Below are positions 1 through 11,120 of a stretch of 64,000 bases of DNA, piece by piece (position 1 is the first letter of the stretch; every line of letters starts with the position of its first letter). Source of the DNA: Candidatus Nanopelagicales bacterium. Lineage in GTDB: Bacteria > Actinomycetota > Actinomycetes > S36-B12. The notes under the pieces are model-generated. The model saw only the letters and a list, made by a program, of their open reading frames with translations, was not told where the DNA came from and searched no databases. Where the stretch lies: assembly GCA_018402235.1 (NCBI GenBank), contig JAGYJJ010000004.1, positions 765,256-829,255 on the forward strand, read 5' to 3'. A program made the translations under genes and the position numbers.

Positions 1-761
1 ATGATGCCCACAGAACCTTCGAGTTTGACGTAGTTGAGATCGAGGTCCTTGGCGCGCAATTCGATCGCATCGGTGCCATCACGATCGATGAGTTCCTCGT
101 GATGTGGATGTCGGAACGCGGCATTCTCGTCAAGCGTGACCTTCCCATCGAGCGCAAGCACCCGGCCGTCTGGTGTCTTGACGAGTGGATTGACTTCCAC
201 CAACGTCGCATCTTCTTTAACCATGGTCCGCCACAAGTCCACCAGGATGTCGGCCACCTGGGAGCGAACGTCCTCAGGGAAGTTGGCGGCGGCAGCGATC
301 TCACGTGCGAGAGTGGGTGAAACACCCTCGAGCGCATCGACGCGGATCTTCGCCAACGCTTCGGGCTTGGTCGCAGCAACTTCCTCGATCTCCACGCCAC
401 CTTCAACGCTCGCCATAGCCAAAAACGTTCGGTTTGCGCGGTCAAGAAGGAACGAGACGTAATACTCCTCAGCGATATCCGACGCCTCGGCTACCAGGAC
501 GCGGTGCACGGTGTGGCCCTTGATGTCCATCCCCAAGATGGCCTCAGCCTTGGCTCGAGCATCAGCTGGATCATCGGCGAGTTTCACCCCACCGGCCTTC
601 CCGCGTCCGCCGGTTTTCACCTGCGCCTTGACCACCACAGGACCACCGATGCGGGCGGCAACCGTTTCAGCGTCGCCTGCTGTGGTGCACACCTCACCGG
701 GTGTGGTCGGCACTTCGTGTCGAATGAACAATTCCTTGGCCTGGTACTCGTACAGGTCCAC
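1..761 (-). CDS. sucC: Succinyl-CoA synthetase beta subunit (partial, 3' end beyond window)
   Basis: ADP-forming succinyl-CoA ligase beta subunit, the TCA-cycle enzyme making ATP/GTP from succinyl-CoA. Reverse translation from a GTG at 761 opens [12 protein letters not shown], the classic SucC start, followed by an ATP-grasp domain with [17 protein letters not shown] near residue 50, then VEVNPLV and the DGKV segment near residues 205-220. The frame runs off the window at [11 protein letters not shown], so about 253 of roughly 390 residues are present. A strong Shine-Dalgarno (GAGGAGA) sits just upstream of the GTG and fixes the start. sucD would be expected beyond position 1. The gene lies 39 nt downstream of the B12-domain gene on the same strand, so co-transcription is plausible. 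Confidence 0.93.
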   Translation of the reverse strand, partial: MDLYEYQAKELFIRHEVPTTPGEVCTTAGDAETVAARIGGPVVVKAQVKTGGRGKAGGVKLADDPADARAKAEAILGMDIKGHTVHRVLVAEASDIAEEYYVSFLLDRANRTFLAMASVEGGVEIEEVAATKPEALAKIRVDALEGVSPTLAREIAAAANFPEDVRSQVADILVDLWRTMVKEDATLVEVNPLVKTPDGRVLALDGKVTLDENAAFRHPHHEELIDRDGTDAIELRAKDLDLNYVKLEGSVGI

Positions 762-800
762 TGTTCTCCTCAGATTTCCGGCGGCCGGTTTAGGCCCCCG

Positions 801-1212
801 CTAGCGTTGAGCCGATCGATCGGGCACGTTCGCATTCACCCAATCGACCACACTTTGCGTGGGGTGCCCGGGGTGAAAATGCGCGCGACTCCGAGCTGTT
901 CCAGTTCGAGGATGTCAGCCTCCGGGATGATCCCCCCGCCGAAGACCACGATGTCTGTTGCCTCGTTGGTCTTCAGCAGTTCCATCAATTCAGCGAATTG
1001 CGTCATGTGAGCGCCCGAGAGGATGCTCAATCCGATGAAATCGGCATCTTCCGAAAGCGCGGCATCGACGATTTGTTGCGGTGTCTGGTGCAAACCGGTG
1101 TAGATGACTTCCACACCTGCATCCCGTAGGGCGCGAGCAATAACTTTTGCTCCCCGATCATGCGCCGTCCGAAGCCGGGCGCTGGCGACGACCGCGCGAA
1201 TGGGGCTGCCAT
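801..1212 (-). CDS. Methylmalonyl-CoA mutase-type cobalamin-binding domain protein (frameshifted)
   Basis: Free-standing B12-binding domain of the methylmalonyl-CoA mutase family, normally about 135 residues, partner of a separate catalytic subunit. The central frame shows [39 protein letters not shown] and VFGGGIIP, the hallmark blocks; the His of HDRG is the lower axial cobalt ligand in the family. The best start is ATG 1212 behind AAGGAGGA, but it is one base out of frame with the conserved core. The segment that should read VVAKPGLDGHD is distorted around 1160-1180. Near 850 two extra bases convert an expected KVVDWV ending into a premature stop at 836, whereas the alternative frame continues to a TAG at 801. 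I therefore see at least two indels. The catalytic subunit is not in the window. Confidence 0.8.
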
Positions 1213-1339
1213 GGAGCGTCCTCCTTGCTCGACTCCGCGCGCGCGGTCGAATGCGCGAACCGCACCCTACTCCTGGACAGGCGCAGGGTTCGACGAGTGC
1301 CGCGAATGTGCCGCACCTCACGTGGACTGTGAAGAGTGG

Positions 1340-1981
1340 ATGCCTGAAAGGTCAAGCTCAGATAGACCCCTGTCCAGATCGTCGCGATCGGCGGCAGTAC
1401 CCGCCACTGGATCCTCGACGGAAATGGCGCTTCGGTGCGCGGGCGCACGCCGCGCAAGCCCAGCAACTGCGCAGGTAAGCTACCTAGTCGGACGCGACCT
1501 CCTCCTTCCCATCTACGACGTTGAAACCGACCATCGCACCGAGGGGGCGCGGACTCTGGTCGAGGCAGTCCGACGCGCCGACGGCCTCCTCATCGCCAGT
1601 CCTGGTTATCACGGTGGCATCAGCGGCATGGTCAAGAACGCCCTCGATTACGTGGAGGACCTGGCCGACCACCCCTCCGTACCTACACGGCCAAGCGGTC
1701 GGCTGCATCTCCGTGGCGCATGGGTGGCAAGCCACCGTGGGGACCCTTGCACAAATTCGTCAAGCGGTTCACGCCTGCGCGGTTGGCCCCTCCCCTCGGC
1801 GGCACGGTACAATAGCCAGTTAACGAGATTCGACGAAAAGGCGAATCCTGACGATCCGGCGGTCGCCGAGCAGCTGGCCACCATCGGGCCCAGGTCGTGT
1901 GAGTTCGCTCGGATGCGAAAGGGATCTGGTGCGTTCCCTCAGCGATGCAGGTCGAGTCCGATTCGATTCAGTAGCGCGTGA
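1340..1981 (+). CDS. NADPH-dependent FMN reductase family protein (several frameshifts)
   Basis: Flavodoxin-fold NAD(P)H:FMN reductase / quinone reductase-like protein. Recognisable blocks lie in different frames. IVAIGGSTR (phosphate loop) at about 1378-1405 is one frame off its surroundings. STEMALR then leads through [14 protein letters not shown] and [25 protein letters not shown], the family flavin-binding SPxYxGxxSGxLKNALD motif. [28 protein letters not shown] follows in another frame at about 1680-1770, and NSQLTRFDE returns in the first frame. A continuous protein of about 210 residues is implied once three or four indels are allowed for. ATG 1340 is the nearest in-frame start and is provisional. 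It is divergent from the B12-domain gene. Substrate unknown. Confidence 0.7.
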   Translation: MPERSSSDRPLSRSSRSAAVPATGSSTEMALRCAGARRASPATAQVSYLVGRDLLLPIYDVETDHRTEGARTLVEAVRRADGLLIASPGYHGGISGMVKNALDYVEDLADHPSVPTRPSGRLHLRGAWVASHRGDPCTNSSSGSRLRGWPLPSAARYNSQLTRFDEKANPDDPAVAEQLATIGPRSCEFARMRKGSGAFPQRCRSSPIRFSSA

Positions 1982-2044
1982 GACCCCTCACAAGACCAGT
2001 CTTCCGCTGCCACTTGGAACGTGAACGGGTTTAGTGTGCGACCG

Positions 2045-3425
2045 ATGACCAGTCCTGGGTACTCGAACGTCACTTCGCATCGTCGCCACTCCCGAACTGC
2101 ACGCATCCGGTGCCATCGTCAGCGCCGTAGCGATGTCTGGTGCGGTCATCACCGGCCTCGATGTTGTGGACCCCGGTCACGAATCCGTCGTGTTGGACCT
2201 TTCCTGCACCACTCGTGACGCCGGTCCCGTTGATCTGGTGCGCGCGGCACTCGATCGACTCGATGGATGCCGGGTTGAGAAGGTCTCAGACTCCACGTTT
2301 CTCATTCACCTCGGCGGAAAAATTGAAGTGCAACTCAAGACACCACTGCGAAATCGAACCGACCTCGCTCGTGCCTACACCCCGGGGGTGGCGCGCGTAT
2401 GTCTGGCCATCCGCGATAACCCGGCCGATGCGCGCAACCTGACGATCAAGCGCAATTCAGTGGCCGTCGTCACCGACGGAACCGCAGTCCTAGGCCTCGG
2501 CGACATCGGCCCTAAGGCGGCCATGCCCGTCATGGAAGGTAAGGCGGCATTGTTCAAGCGCTTTGCCAATGTCGATGCCTGGCCGATCTGTCTGGACACG
2601 AAGGACACCGACGAGATCGTCCGCACCGTTGAATTGATTGCCCCCGGATTCGGGGGCATCAATCTAGAAGATATCTCGGCGCCTCGATGCTTTGAGATTG
2701 AACGACGCCTCCGCGAGCGCCTTGATATACCTGTTTTCCACGATGATCAACACGGCACAGCTGTGGTGGTACTAGCGGCATTGATCAATGCACTCCGACT
2801 CGTAAGAAAGAATATGCAGGATCTCAAGGTTGTGATGATCGGAGCCGGCGCGGCCGGCGCCGCTGTGGCGAAGTTACTAATGGACTCCGGCGTGCGCGAC
2901 ATCATCTTGTTCGACTCCAAAGGACCGATCTATAAGAACCGACCCGGTCTAGACGAAGATCGAGCTGCCCTGGCCGAGGTCACCAATCCACGCGACCATC
3001 GCGGTTCCATCTCTGAGGCCATGGACGGTGCCGACGTGTTCATCGGCTAGAGCCAGCCGAACCTCATCGCCGGCGCGGACGTTGAGCGAGATGGCCGAAA
3101 AGGCGATCGTCTTCGCCCTAGCGAATCCCGATCCGGAAATCGACCCGTTATCGCTGCGAAGTACGCGGCCGTAGTGGCGACCGGCCGAAGTGACTACCCG
3201 AACCAAATCAACAACGTACTCGCATTCCCGGGCCTTTTCCGAGGACTACTCGATGCCGGAGCACACAAGATCACCAACGAGGCCCTCGTCGCTGCGGCGC
3301 ACGCCATCGCATCGGTAGTTTCCGACGCTGCGCTTTCTCCGATCTACATCGTGCCGAGCGTCTTCGATGAAGCGGTGGCTCCAGCCGTGGCTGAGGCGGT
3401 CACGCGAGTAGCAGCCAAGGACTAG
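2045..3425 (+). CDS. NAD(P)-dependent malic enzyme with N-terminal ACT-like domain (frameshifts and in-frame stop)
   Basis: Oxaloacetate-decarboxylating malate dehydrogenase, converting malate to pyruvate plus CO2 with reduction of NAD(P). An ACT-like N-terminus ([22 protein letters not shown]) precedes the malic-enzyme core: [66 protein letters not shown], then a Rossmann GAGAAGAA motif. ATG 2045 gives MTSPGYS but one extra base near 2062 is needed to join the core. A TAG at about 3048 replaces a sense codon after ADVFIG. An extra base near 3092 and a missing base near 3145 flank [16 protein letters not shown]. The last part, [24 protein letters not shown], is intact. Corrected length is about 460 residues, normal for the family. 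Its stop overlaps the stop of the convergent helicase gene. Confidence 0.85.
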
Positions 3426-5702
3426 AGCTTTTCCACCGGCGCATAGCGCAGCAACAGGCGCTTGGTACCGGCGGAACCAAAGTCGATCGTGGCGTCGGAC
3501 TTTTCCCCTGTTCCCGACGTGCTCACCACCGTGCCCAGGCCGAATTTGCTGTGCGTCACTCGATCACCCGGCTCGAGGGAAACGACCGGACCCTTCCCTA
3601 CCTCACGATCCCCAAGCCGAACCGATGTACTCCGCCGTGCGCTCGACGATCCGTACCCGCTAGATCCGTACCCGCTCGATCCGTAACCACTCGAACCGAA
3701 TTCGCCGGCACCAATGGGCCGCGAGATCGGTTCCTCGCGTCGCCACGTGAGCAATTCCTCAGGGATCTCTGTGAAGAATCGTGAGGCAGGGTTGTAGGCA
3801 GGAGTTCCCCATGCAGACCGACTCACCGCGCGGGTGAGGTAAAGCCGTTGCCGCGCGCGAGTCAATCCGACATAAGCCAAACGGCGCTCCTCGGCCAACT
3901 CGCCGGGTTCTCCGAGCGATCGAATATGCGGAAAGATCCCATCCTCCATACCGGTGAGGAAAACGATCGGGAACTCCAAACCCTTGGCGGTGTGCAACGT
4001 CATCAACGTGACCACACCGCCGTGGTGATCGTCGTCGGGGATTTGATCGGAGTCGGCCACAAGCGCGATCTGCTCGAGAAACTCCACCAGTGTCGACTCC
4101 TCGTTCGCGGTCGCGAATTCCTGGGCGACGGACTCCAGTTCCGCCAAGTTCTCCACTCGGGTCTCGTCTTGCGGATCATGGGATGCCTGCAACTCGGCTA
4201 CATAACCCGACTGCTCGAATACCGCCTGCAGGACAGTAGGAGCATCGGCGCCTGACTCGGCAAGCGTTCGAAGGGCATCCATCATCTCGACGAAACTACG
4301 AATCGCATTCGCTGATCGTGCGGCGAGGCCGGGGGCTTCATCAACTCGATGCAACGCCTCATCGAAGGTGATGCGCTCGCGCTCAGCAACAGACTCAACT
4401 GCCGCCTCTGCTCGTTCCCCAATTCCGCGCTTGGGTACATTCAAGATTCGTCGAAGTGAGACTTCGTCACCGGGATTCGCAATGGCGCGAAGATACGCCA
4501 GCGCATCGCGGACTTCACGCCGCTCATAGAAGCGAACACCTCCCACAACTTTGTACGGCATGCCCATCCGGATGAAGACTTCTTCTACGGATCGGGACTG
4601 GGCGTTCGTGCGATAAAAGACCGCGACGTCGCCAGGGCGATACCCATGCTCATCGACGAGCGTGTCGATCTCCTCGCTGATAAACGACGCCTCGTCGTGT
4701 TCGTCGTCGCCCACGTACCCGACGATCGGCTCACCCGCGCCCTCTTGGGTCCACAGCTTCTTCTCCCTGCGCGAAGAGTTGTTCGAGATGACCGCATTCG
4801 CAGCGCTCAAGATGTTCTGAGTCGAGTCGATAGTTCTGCTCAAGAAGAATCGTGGTGGCATTCGGGAAGTCGCGTTCGAATTCCTCAATGTTGCGGATCG
4901 TGGCGCCTCGGAAGGCATAGATCGACTGATCGGCATCACCCACCACCACCAAACTCGCCGGTGGCAAGGGTGCACCGGCAGGTCCCACAAGTTCCCGAAT
5001 GAGCACATATTGCGCGTGGTTGGTGTCCTGATACTCATCGACGAGCACGTGACGGAAGCGCCGCCGGTAGTGCTCGGCCACATCGGGGAACAGTTGCATC
5101 AAGGCCACCGTGGATCCGATCAGATCGTCGAAATCGAACGCGGATGCGCGAATGAGCCTGCGTTGGTACTCCCCATACGCTTCGGCAACAGTGGTCTCCA
5201 TGTGGTTACTTGCCTGCGAAGCAAAAGCCTCATGATCGATCAATTCGTTTTTGGCATTGGACACCTGCGCAAGGAAGGAGCGCGCCGGGTAGCGCTTGGG
5301 GTCGAGATCCAGATCGCGGATCACCATCTGCATCAAGCGAAGTGAATCTGTTTGGTCGTAGATGCTGAAGGAGGTGGACATTCCCAGCCTGCCGGCTTCC
5401 TTGCGCAGAATGCGCACGCACGCGCTGTGGAAGGTTGACACCACCATTGCTCGGGCTGATGGCCCCACGAGTTCGGCGACCCGTTCCTTCATTTCCGCCG
5501 CCGCCTTGTTAGTGAAGGTGATCGCCAGGATCTGTCCAGGATTGGCGTCGCCAGTGGCAAGTAGGTGGGCGATACGCCTGGTAAGCACGCGGGTCTTTCC
5601 CGATCCGGCACCGGCGATGATCAGCAAGGGACCACCGCGATGCTCCACTGCCGCCTGCTGAGAGGGGTTGAGGTCGTGCACCAGGCTGCCGGGATCCATC
5701 AC
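3422..5702 (-). CDS. pcrA: ATP-dependent DNA helicase PcrA/UvrD (one frameshift)
   Basis: Superfamily 1A 3'-5' DNA helicase for repair and replication-fork processing. The N-terminal half holds LNPSQQAAV (Q motif), Walker A AGAGSGKT, ITFTNKAAAEMKERV, the DEYQDTNHAQY Walker B and VGDADQSIYAFRGA. The C-terminal half has FYRTNAQSR, LMTLHTAKGLEFPIVF and AYVGLTRAR. The frame breaks after LLEQNYR at about 4825, where one extra G (minus-strand reading CGA-C-TCG) must be removed to continue into STQNILSAAN. The span of 2,281 nt minus one is 760 codons, the usual length. The C-terminus carries a GSSGY tandem repeat before a Tudor-like tail (PGDRVTHSKFGLGTV). Because this helicase is normally conserved, a sequencing error is the likeliest cause of the break. 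Confidence 0.93.
3648..3692 (+). repeat. 15-bp tandem repeat inside pcrA linker (three copies)
   Basis: Three 15-bp units starting GATCCGTACCCGCT are seen, the first two identical and the third with four changes. They encode GSSGY repeats in the low-complexity linker before the helicase C-terminal tail. The repeat keeps frame, so copy-number change would only lengthen the linker. Confidence 0.85.
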
Positions 5703-5739
5703 CAGGCGATCCTAGATAGGGGGTACGACGTGTGAGTGC

Positions 5740-6615
5740 CTACTGCTTCAGGCGAACTGAGGACTGGAGCTCCTCTCCGGTGAATCCACCGAGCACCTCG
5801 CCGTCCTTTGCGTAGTAATACAACGCCACCGAATAGATGCCGCGCATCGCGCTGATGATGAGTGCGCCGAGCATGATGATCAAGAAGCCCACTACAGCAG
5901 TGGTGGCGCCCGTGATGACCGTCGCTGCACTGTCGACGAACACCAGAGCGATGCCGCCCACCATGATCAAGACGCCGGGCAGGATCACGAGCAAGGCGAC
6001 CAAGCCACCGATCCGGACACCGCCTGCGAGTTGGGTCCCCCATTGCTTCTTGAACAAGCTGCTGGAGGCCTTGATGGCACTGATCGGAGACAACTTCTCG
6101 ATCATCATCGCTGGCAGCACGAAGAAGGTGATTAGCTGCCACAGGATGTCCGCGGTTGCGGCGATCACGTTGCGCAACAGCATCCCGATGACGTTGCCCT
6201 GGCCGTTGCCTCGCACCAGCCCGATGAGCACCGACACCACCGTTTGGATCGCCGACCAGGCAATGAGGGGACCGAAACGTCCGAAGGCGGCCGACATCCC
6301 CTTGCCTACAGATGCGTCGCGGCCGTGCATTTCTTCATCGACCGCCGCGACGAGTCCAGCTGCCGGGAAGGTCACGACGGCCTGCACCCCGAAGACCAGT
6401 GCGATCGCCAGGGCCACCGCAACCCAGATGTTGTCCGCGTCCAGGAAATACAGCGCAGGTATTCCGAACACTGCCAGCGGAACAACCGCAAAGAGCACCC
6501 CGAGGATCGGGAAGGCGAACAAATAAGGATTCGCCTTCAACAACGCCCACGACGTCTTGGTAACGGCCTTACTGGATTTCCACGAACTGGATTTCCACGA
6601 ACCACGACGAGCCAT
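5740..6615 (-). CDS. DUF6159-like polytopic membrane protein
   Basis: Integral membrane protein of 291 residues, unknown function, resembling actinobacterial DUF6159 (YIP1-like) proteins. After a basic N-terminus (RRGSWKSSSWKSSK) come about six hydrophobic segments: LFAFPILGVLFAVVPLAVFG, WVAVALAIALVFG, a pair around LIAWSAIQTVVSVLIGLV, ITFFVLPAMMIE, GGLVALLVILPGVLIMVGGIALVF and VVGFLIIMLGALIISAMRG. It ends with the soluble YYYAKDGEVLGGF segment that is typical of this family as I recall it. ATG 6615 is the clear start. It is followed by pcrA 38 nt downstream on the same strand and preceded by the secreted protein gene. Nothing in the sequence gives a biochemical role. Confidence 0.78.
   Translation of the reverse strand: MARRGSWKSSSWKSSKAVTKTSWALLKANPYLFAFPILGVLFAVVPLAVFGIPALYFLDADNIWVAVALAIALVFGVQAVVTFPAAGLVAAVDEEMHGRDASVGKGMSAAFGRFGPLIAWSAIQTVVSVLIGLVRGNGQGNVIGMLLRNVIAATADILWQLITFFVLPAMMIEKLSPISAIKASSSLFKKQWGTQLAGGVRIGGLVALLVILPGVLIMVGGIALVFVDSAATVITGATTAVVGFLIIMLGALIISAMRGIYSVALYYYAKDGEVLGGFTGEELQSSVRLKQ
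6571..6600 (+). repeat. Perfect 15-bp tandem duplication at the 5' end of the DUF6159-like gene
   Basis: Two identical copies of ACTGGATTTCCACGA lie head to tail and encode the duplicated SWKSS at the protein N-terminus. The frame is preserved. Confidence 0.9.
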
Positions 6616-6641
6616 GCGGTGATCGTAACGATAGGAAGTTA

Positions 6642-8123
6642 CTAGCGAACGTAACCGACGATCTTTACATTCGCTTTCGTCTTCGCCGACGAGGCCAAAG
6701 CGATGAGGCCCTTGTCGCCCACCTCCGCGACCAACAACGTGGAGTTCTTGCCATCGGCCGGAACCGCTGCTGATGTTGCCCCACGATCAACGCCACCAAC
6801 TGCGTAGGCAGCGAAACGCCCGGCTTCACCGCGGCCCTTGGTGGTAACACGCAAAATAACGGCACTGACGTTCTTCTTCTTCTTGGGAACCCGGCCCACG
6901 CCGCGCGCTTTGACAACTTTGACTTCACCCGCGTCGAAGCGACCCTTGTGTAGTCCGGTTGGTGGCAGACCCACAGCGCGCGCCGCTTCAGCACCCACGT
7001 TGTAGCCCAGTACGTCAACTCGCACCTGAAGCGTCGTCTTGTCCGGCGCCTTGATCTGCACGGCTCCACCCGAGACCGGAACCACTCGCAGGGTGGTTCG
7101 CGCCCCGCGCTTGGGAACCTTCACGCCAGCACTATTGGTCTTTTCGGTGCCTACTCCGATGCGTAGACGGCCCTTGGCATCGGCTTCGCGCGTGGTGATG
7201 GCCACAAGCGCGCTGGTGGCTTGTGCGGAAACACCACTGAGTGCGACCGTTCGCACCTCACCTGGTTGGAACGGACCCAAGGCTGCTGATTCGTAGCCAA
7301 CTTCGGATCCGATTCCGTAGAAGCCTTCTTCGGCCGCTTCCGGTGGTGCTGGTTGCTCGGGTGCCGGTTGTTCGGGCGCCGGTTGTTCGGGTGCCGGTTG
7401 CTCGGGGGCAACAATCGCTGGAGCACCGGGGATCTCACCGCGAGCACCCGCCCACGTCAATGAAATGTGAATGTGGTTGCGGTGGCAGTAGTTGTCGTGC
7501 CGTGCCTCAGGCTTCGCGAAGCAGCCCTTGAGTTCGGTCCAGCCACGATCGATTCCATACCCTCGCCAGAAGCGATCGTGCCAACCGATGTACATGATTC
7601 CCAACTGCAGCGCATGACCATACGGGCGTCCGTTGGCGTCAGGACCCAAAAGCCAGTTCAAGAATGCCTCGGCATTCGCACGTTGGTCTGGTTTGCGAAC
7701 ATCGACCATCCAGTCGATTGCCCGACCCTCTTTGTGTTCGCTGCGCCCACCGCGATCGCAATCACGGGGGATCCAGGTGTACTGATTCGATCCGTATGTG
7801 CCCTTGATGATCTGCTCGAGGCGGAGGGCACCGGGCTTGGGTGAGGACTCGCACGTGGTCTGCGGTTCGTACTCGATCGTGACGGGAAGGTCCACCGGCA
7901 GCGGCGGCAGCGGCGCGGGCATCGGCGCTGCGGGCAGCCCCTCTCCGGGAACAGGAGCGCCGGCCACTGGACCGGTCCAGGTACTCGGCTGCCAGGTGAG
8001 TTGTCCCTGGGTGGCCGCGGCGGGTGACACCAAGAGCGACGACGTCATGGCGATTCCAGCCACCACGGCCATGAGCGCGCGACCATGGGTCGCGGCAGAA
8101 TAGGGAGAAGGCCGGGGAAGCAC
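6642..8123 (-). CDS. Secreted protein with M15/VanY-like metallopeptidase motifs and C-terminal beta domains
   Basis: Predicted exported protein of 493 residues. A hydrophobic signal sequence (about residues 14-38, ending SPAAATQ) is followed by a domain with GGRSEHKEGRAIDWMVDV, which fits the SxHxxGxAxD zinc motif of M15/VanY-type peptidases, and NHIHISL, which supplies the HxH. The domain also resembles the C-terminal ARB_07466-like domain common in actinobacterial wall proteins, so peptidoglycan processing is an inference. A four-fold EQPAP linker (about residues 236-255) leads to two beta-rich domains ending in VDVLGYN and KIVGYVR, a pattern I associate with actinobacterial surface proteins. 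The start at 8123 is GTG; later starts inside the signal region are possible. The gene is divergent from the PIG-L gene. Confidence 0.78.
   Translation of the reverse strand: MLPRPSPYSAATHGRALMAVVAGIAMTSSLLVSPAAATQGQLTWQPSTWTGPVAGAPVPGEGLPAAPMPAPLPPLPVDLPVTIEYEPQTTCESSPKPGALRLEQIIKGTYGSNQYTWIPRDCDRGGRSEHKEGRAIDWMVDVRKPDQRANAEAFLNWLLGPDANGRPYGHALQLGIMYIGWHDRFWRGYGIDRGWTELKGCFAKPEARHDNYCHRNHIHISLTWAGARGEIPGAPAIVAPEQPAPEQPAPEQPAPEQPAPPEAAEEGFYGIGSEVGYESAALGPFQPGEVRTVALSGVSAQATSALVAITTREADAKGRLRIGVGTEKTNSAGVKVPKRGARTTLRVVPVSGGAVQIKAPDKTTLQVRVDVLGYNVGAEAARAVGLPPTGLHKGRFDAGEVKVVKARGVGRVPKKKKNVSAVILRVTTKGRGEAGRFAAYAVGGVDRGATSAAVPADGKNSTLLVAEVGDKGLIALASSAKTKANVKIVGYVR
7351..7410 (+). repeat. 15-bp tandem repeat encoding EQPAP linker (four copies)
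   Basis: Four 15-bp units of the form GGTTGYTCGGGYGCC are seen in the secreted-protein gene. They encode a Pro-rich spacer between the metallopeptidase-like domain and the C-terminal beta domains. Confidence 0.9.
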
Positions 8124-8132
8124 CCGCCTACT

Positions 8133-8152
8133 GTGTCACGAAAGTGTCACGA
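8133..8152. promoter_or_regulatory. Direct repeat GTGTCACGA x2 in divergent promoter region
   Basis: The 77-nt gap between the divergent secreted-protein gene and the PIG-L gene contains GTGTCACGA at 8133-8141 and 8144-8152. The copies repeat every 11 bp, about one helical turn, as expected for a cooperative operator. No regulator is identified. Confidence 0.35.
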
Positions 8153-8200
8153 GTTGCTAATGATGCCTGTGGTGCGTCGCACCCAGCGTGAGGAGTTTTC

Positions 8201-8921
8201 GTGGACGAGCAGGGGTCGGTTGAGCGCGTTCTGGTCGTGATGGCCCACCCGGACGATGTGGATTTCGGAGCCGCGGGCACCGTGGCCCAGTGGACGAAAG
8301 CCGGCATTTCGGTCACCTACGGGATCGTGACCGACGGAGATGCCGGCGGCTTCGACCCATCGGTACCCCGCTCCCAGATCCCGGCGATCCGCCGCGCTGA
8401 GCAGCGAGCGGCCGCCGCTGAGATCGGCGTGAGCGATGTCCACTTCCTTGGGTACCGGGACGGCGACGTAAGCGTCACCCAGGACCTGCGCCGCGATATC
8501 AGCCGGCTGATTCGCCAGGTGCGGCCGCAGCGGATGCTGATCCAATCCCCCGACCGCAACTGGGATCGCATCCCGGCATCCCACCCAGACCACCTCGCAA
8601 CGGGCGAGGCGGCGATTCGCGCGATCTACCCCGATGCCCGGAATCCCTTTGCGCATCCGGAGTTGCTGCAGGACGAAGGCCTGCAGGACTGGGTCGTGCC
8701 CGAGGTGTGGCTGATGGCCTCACCCACGCCGAATCACTATGTGGACGTGACCGAAAGCGTTCGCCGACAAAATGCGCGCCATCCACGCGCACGCCTCGCA
8801 GTTACCCGCTCCCGACCAGATCGAGGAGCGAGTCCGAACGTGGCTTAGCGCCGCGGCCTACGAGGCAGGGATGCCCGAAGACAAACTCGCCGAGTCCTTC
8901 CAGATCGTCAACATCCCGTAG
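8201..8921 (+). CDS. PIG-L/LmbE family N-acetylglucosaminyl deacetylase (one frameshift)
   Basis: Zinc-dependent deacetylase of the PIG-L family, which includes mycothiol enzymes MshB and Mca. The GTG start at 8201 has GTGAGGAG immediately upstream. The protein opens VLVVMAHPDDVDFGAAGT, containing the metal-binding AHPDD motif, and later has a His-containing ASHPDHLATGEA block. After VDVTES at about 8760 an extra T shifts the frame; removing it restores VADKMRAIHAHASQLP...QIEERVRTW, ending at TAG 8919-8921. The span of 721 nt minus one is 240 codons, a normal size. A substrate in mycothiol metabolism or in carbohydrate deacetylation is inferred, not shown. The next feature downstream is a large inverted repeat between convergent genes. 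Confidence 0.88.
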
Positions 8922-8984
8922 CCCCGTCGCCCCGTCGCCCGGTCCCCCGTCGCCCCGTCCCCCTTCCCCTTCCCCTTCCTTCCG
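8922..8984. repeat. C-rich simple-sequence tract
   Basis: An irregular tract of CCCCGTCGC and CCCCTT units immediately follows the PIG-L stop codon. It is non-coding and low complexity, and such tracts are prone to slippage. Confidence 0.7.
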
Positions 8985-9073
8985 CACTTTCCGCCAGCCC
9001 CTGGCCGAAAGATCGTCAATCGGCCACTTCGTGGCATAAAGACGACGAATCGGCCAGGGGCTGGCGGAAAGTG
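8985..9073. repeat. 89-nt near-palindrome between convergent genes
   Basis: Arms 8985-9008 and 9050-9073 are perfectly complementary over 24 bp (CACTTTCCGCCAGCCCCTGG-CCGA and its complement). Inside them are two further paired stretches, TCGTC/GACGA and GCCAC/GTGGC, around a TTC loop. The whole unit can fold into one long hairpin with two small internal loops. It lies between the ends of the PIG-L gene (+) and the small membrane gene (-), where it could act as a bidirectional terminator or be a REP/MITE-like element. There is no strong T-run. Confidence 0.75.
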
Positions 9074-9087
9074 GTGAGGGGTAGGGG

Positions 9088-9429
9088 CTACCAGAGGACG
9101 GCGATGACGATGTTGGCTATCGACAGTGCGCCGATCGCCCCCCACAAGCCGATCTGCGGAAGCGGCTTCTTGCGGCCAACGAACGCCAGAACCGTGATGA
9201 CGATCGTCACGACCAACTTGACACCGATCTTGGCGTGATCCACATCAAAGTCCTGCATCTCTGCCAGACCAACGAGAAGCACGCCGGTCACGAGCTGCGT
9301 CAACGCACCGTGCCACATGGCCGGGTTCACGCCCTTCTCGGCGGACTTCATCTGCACCAGGAACCCGCCGACCACGCTAGCCAGGCCGATGAAGTGCACG
9401 ATCAAGATCAGGTTGTATGCGACGTCCAT
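9088..9429 (-). CDS. Small four-helix integral membrane protein
   Basis: A 113-residue hydrophobic protein of unknown function. Four membrane segments are visible: LILIVHFIGLASVVGGFLV, GALTQLVTGVLLVGLAEM, LVVTIVITVLAFVG and WGAIGALSIANIVIAVLW. Related short proteins are common in actinobacteria and are usually annotated only as integral membrane proteins. The ATG at 9429 is preceded by GGAGGAAAG, a good ribosome site. It lies downstream of guaA on the same strand, separated by tandem hairpin repeats that probably end guaA transcription. Confidence 0.75.
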   Translation of the reverse strand: MDVAYNLILIVHFIGLASVVGGFLVQMKSAEKGVNPAMWHGALTQLVTGVLLVGLAEMQDFDVDHAKIGVKLVVTIVITVLAFVGRKKPLPQIGLWGAIGALSIANIVIAVLW

Positions 9430-9456
9430 TGCTTTCCTCCCGGTGAGACAGTTCGT

Positions 9457-9523
9457 ACTACTCCCACTCGTATCTATTTCCGAGTGGCAACTACTCCCAC
9501 TCGCATCTATTTCCGAGTGGCAA

Positions 9524-9536
<13 letters not shown>
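9457..9536 (-). terminator. 33-bp tandem repeats with hairpins downstream of guaA
   Basis: Two 33-bp units at 9457-9489 and 9490-9522 differ by one base, and a third partial unit at 9523-9536 overlaps the end of guaA. Each full unit repeats the last codons and stop of guaA. Adjacent CCACTCG and CGAGTGG segments give a 7-bp stem, so the array is a row of small hairpins on the guaA 3' side. A terminator or transcript-stabilising role is inferred; no poly-T tract follows. Confidence 0.55.
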
Positions 9537-11089
<1,553 letters not shown>

Positions 11090-11120
11090 CCGGCCGAGCC
11101 TAGCGATGCCCGAGAGCCGC

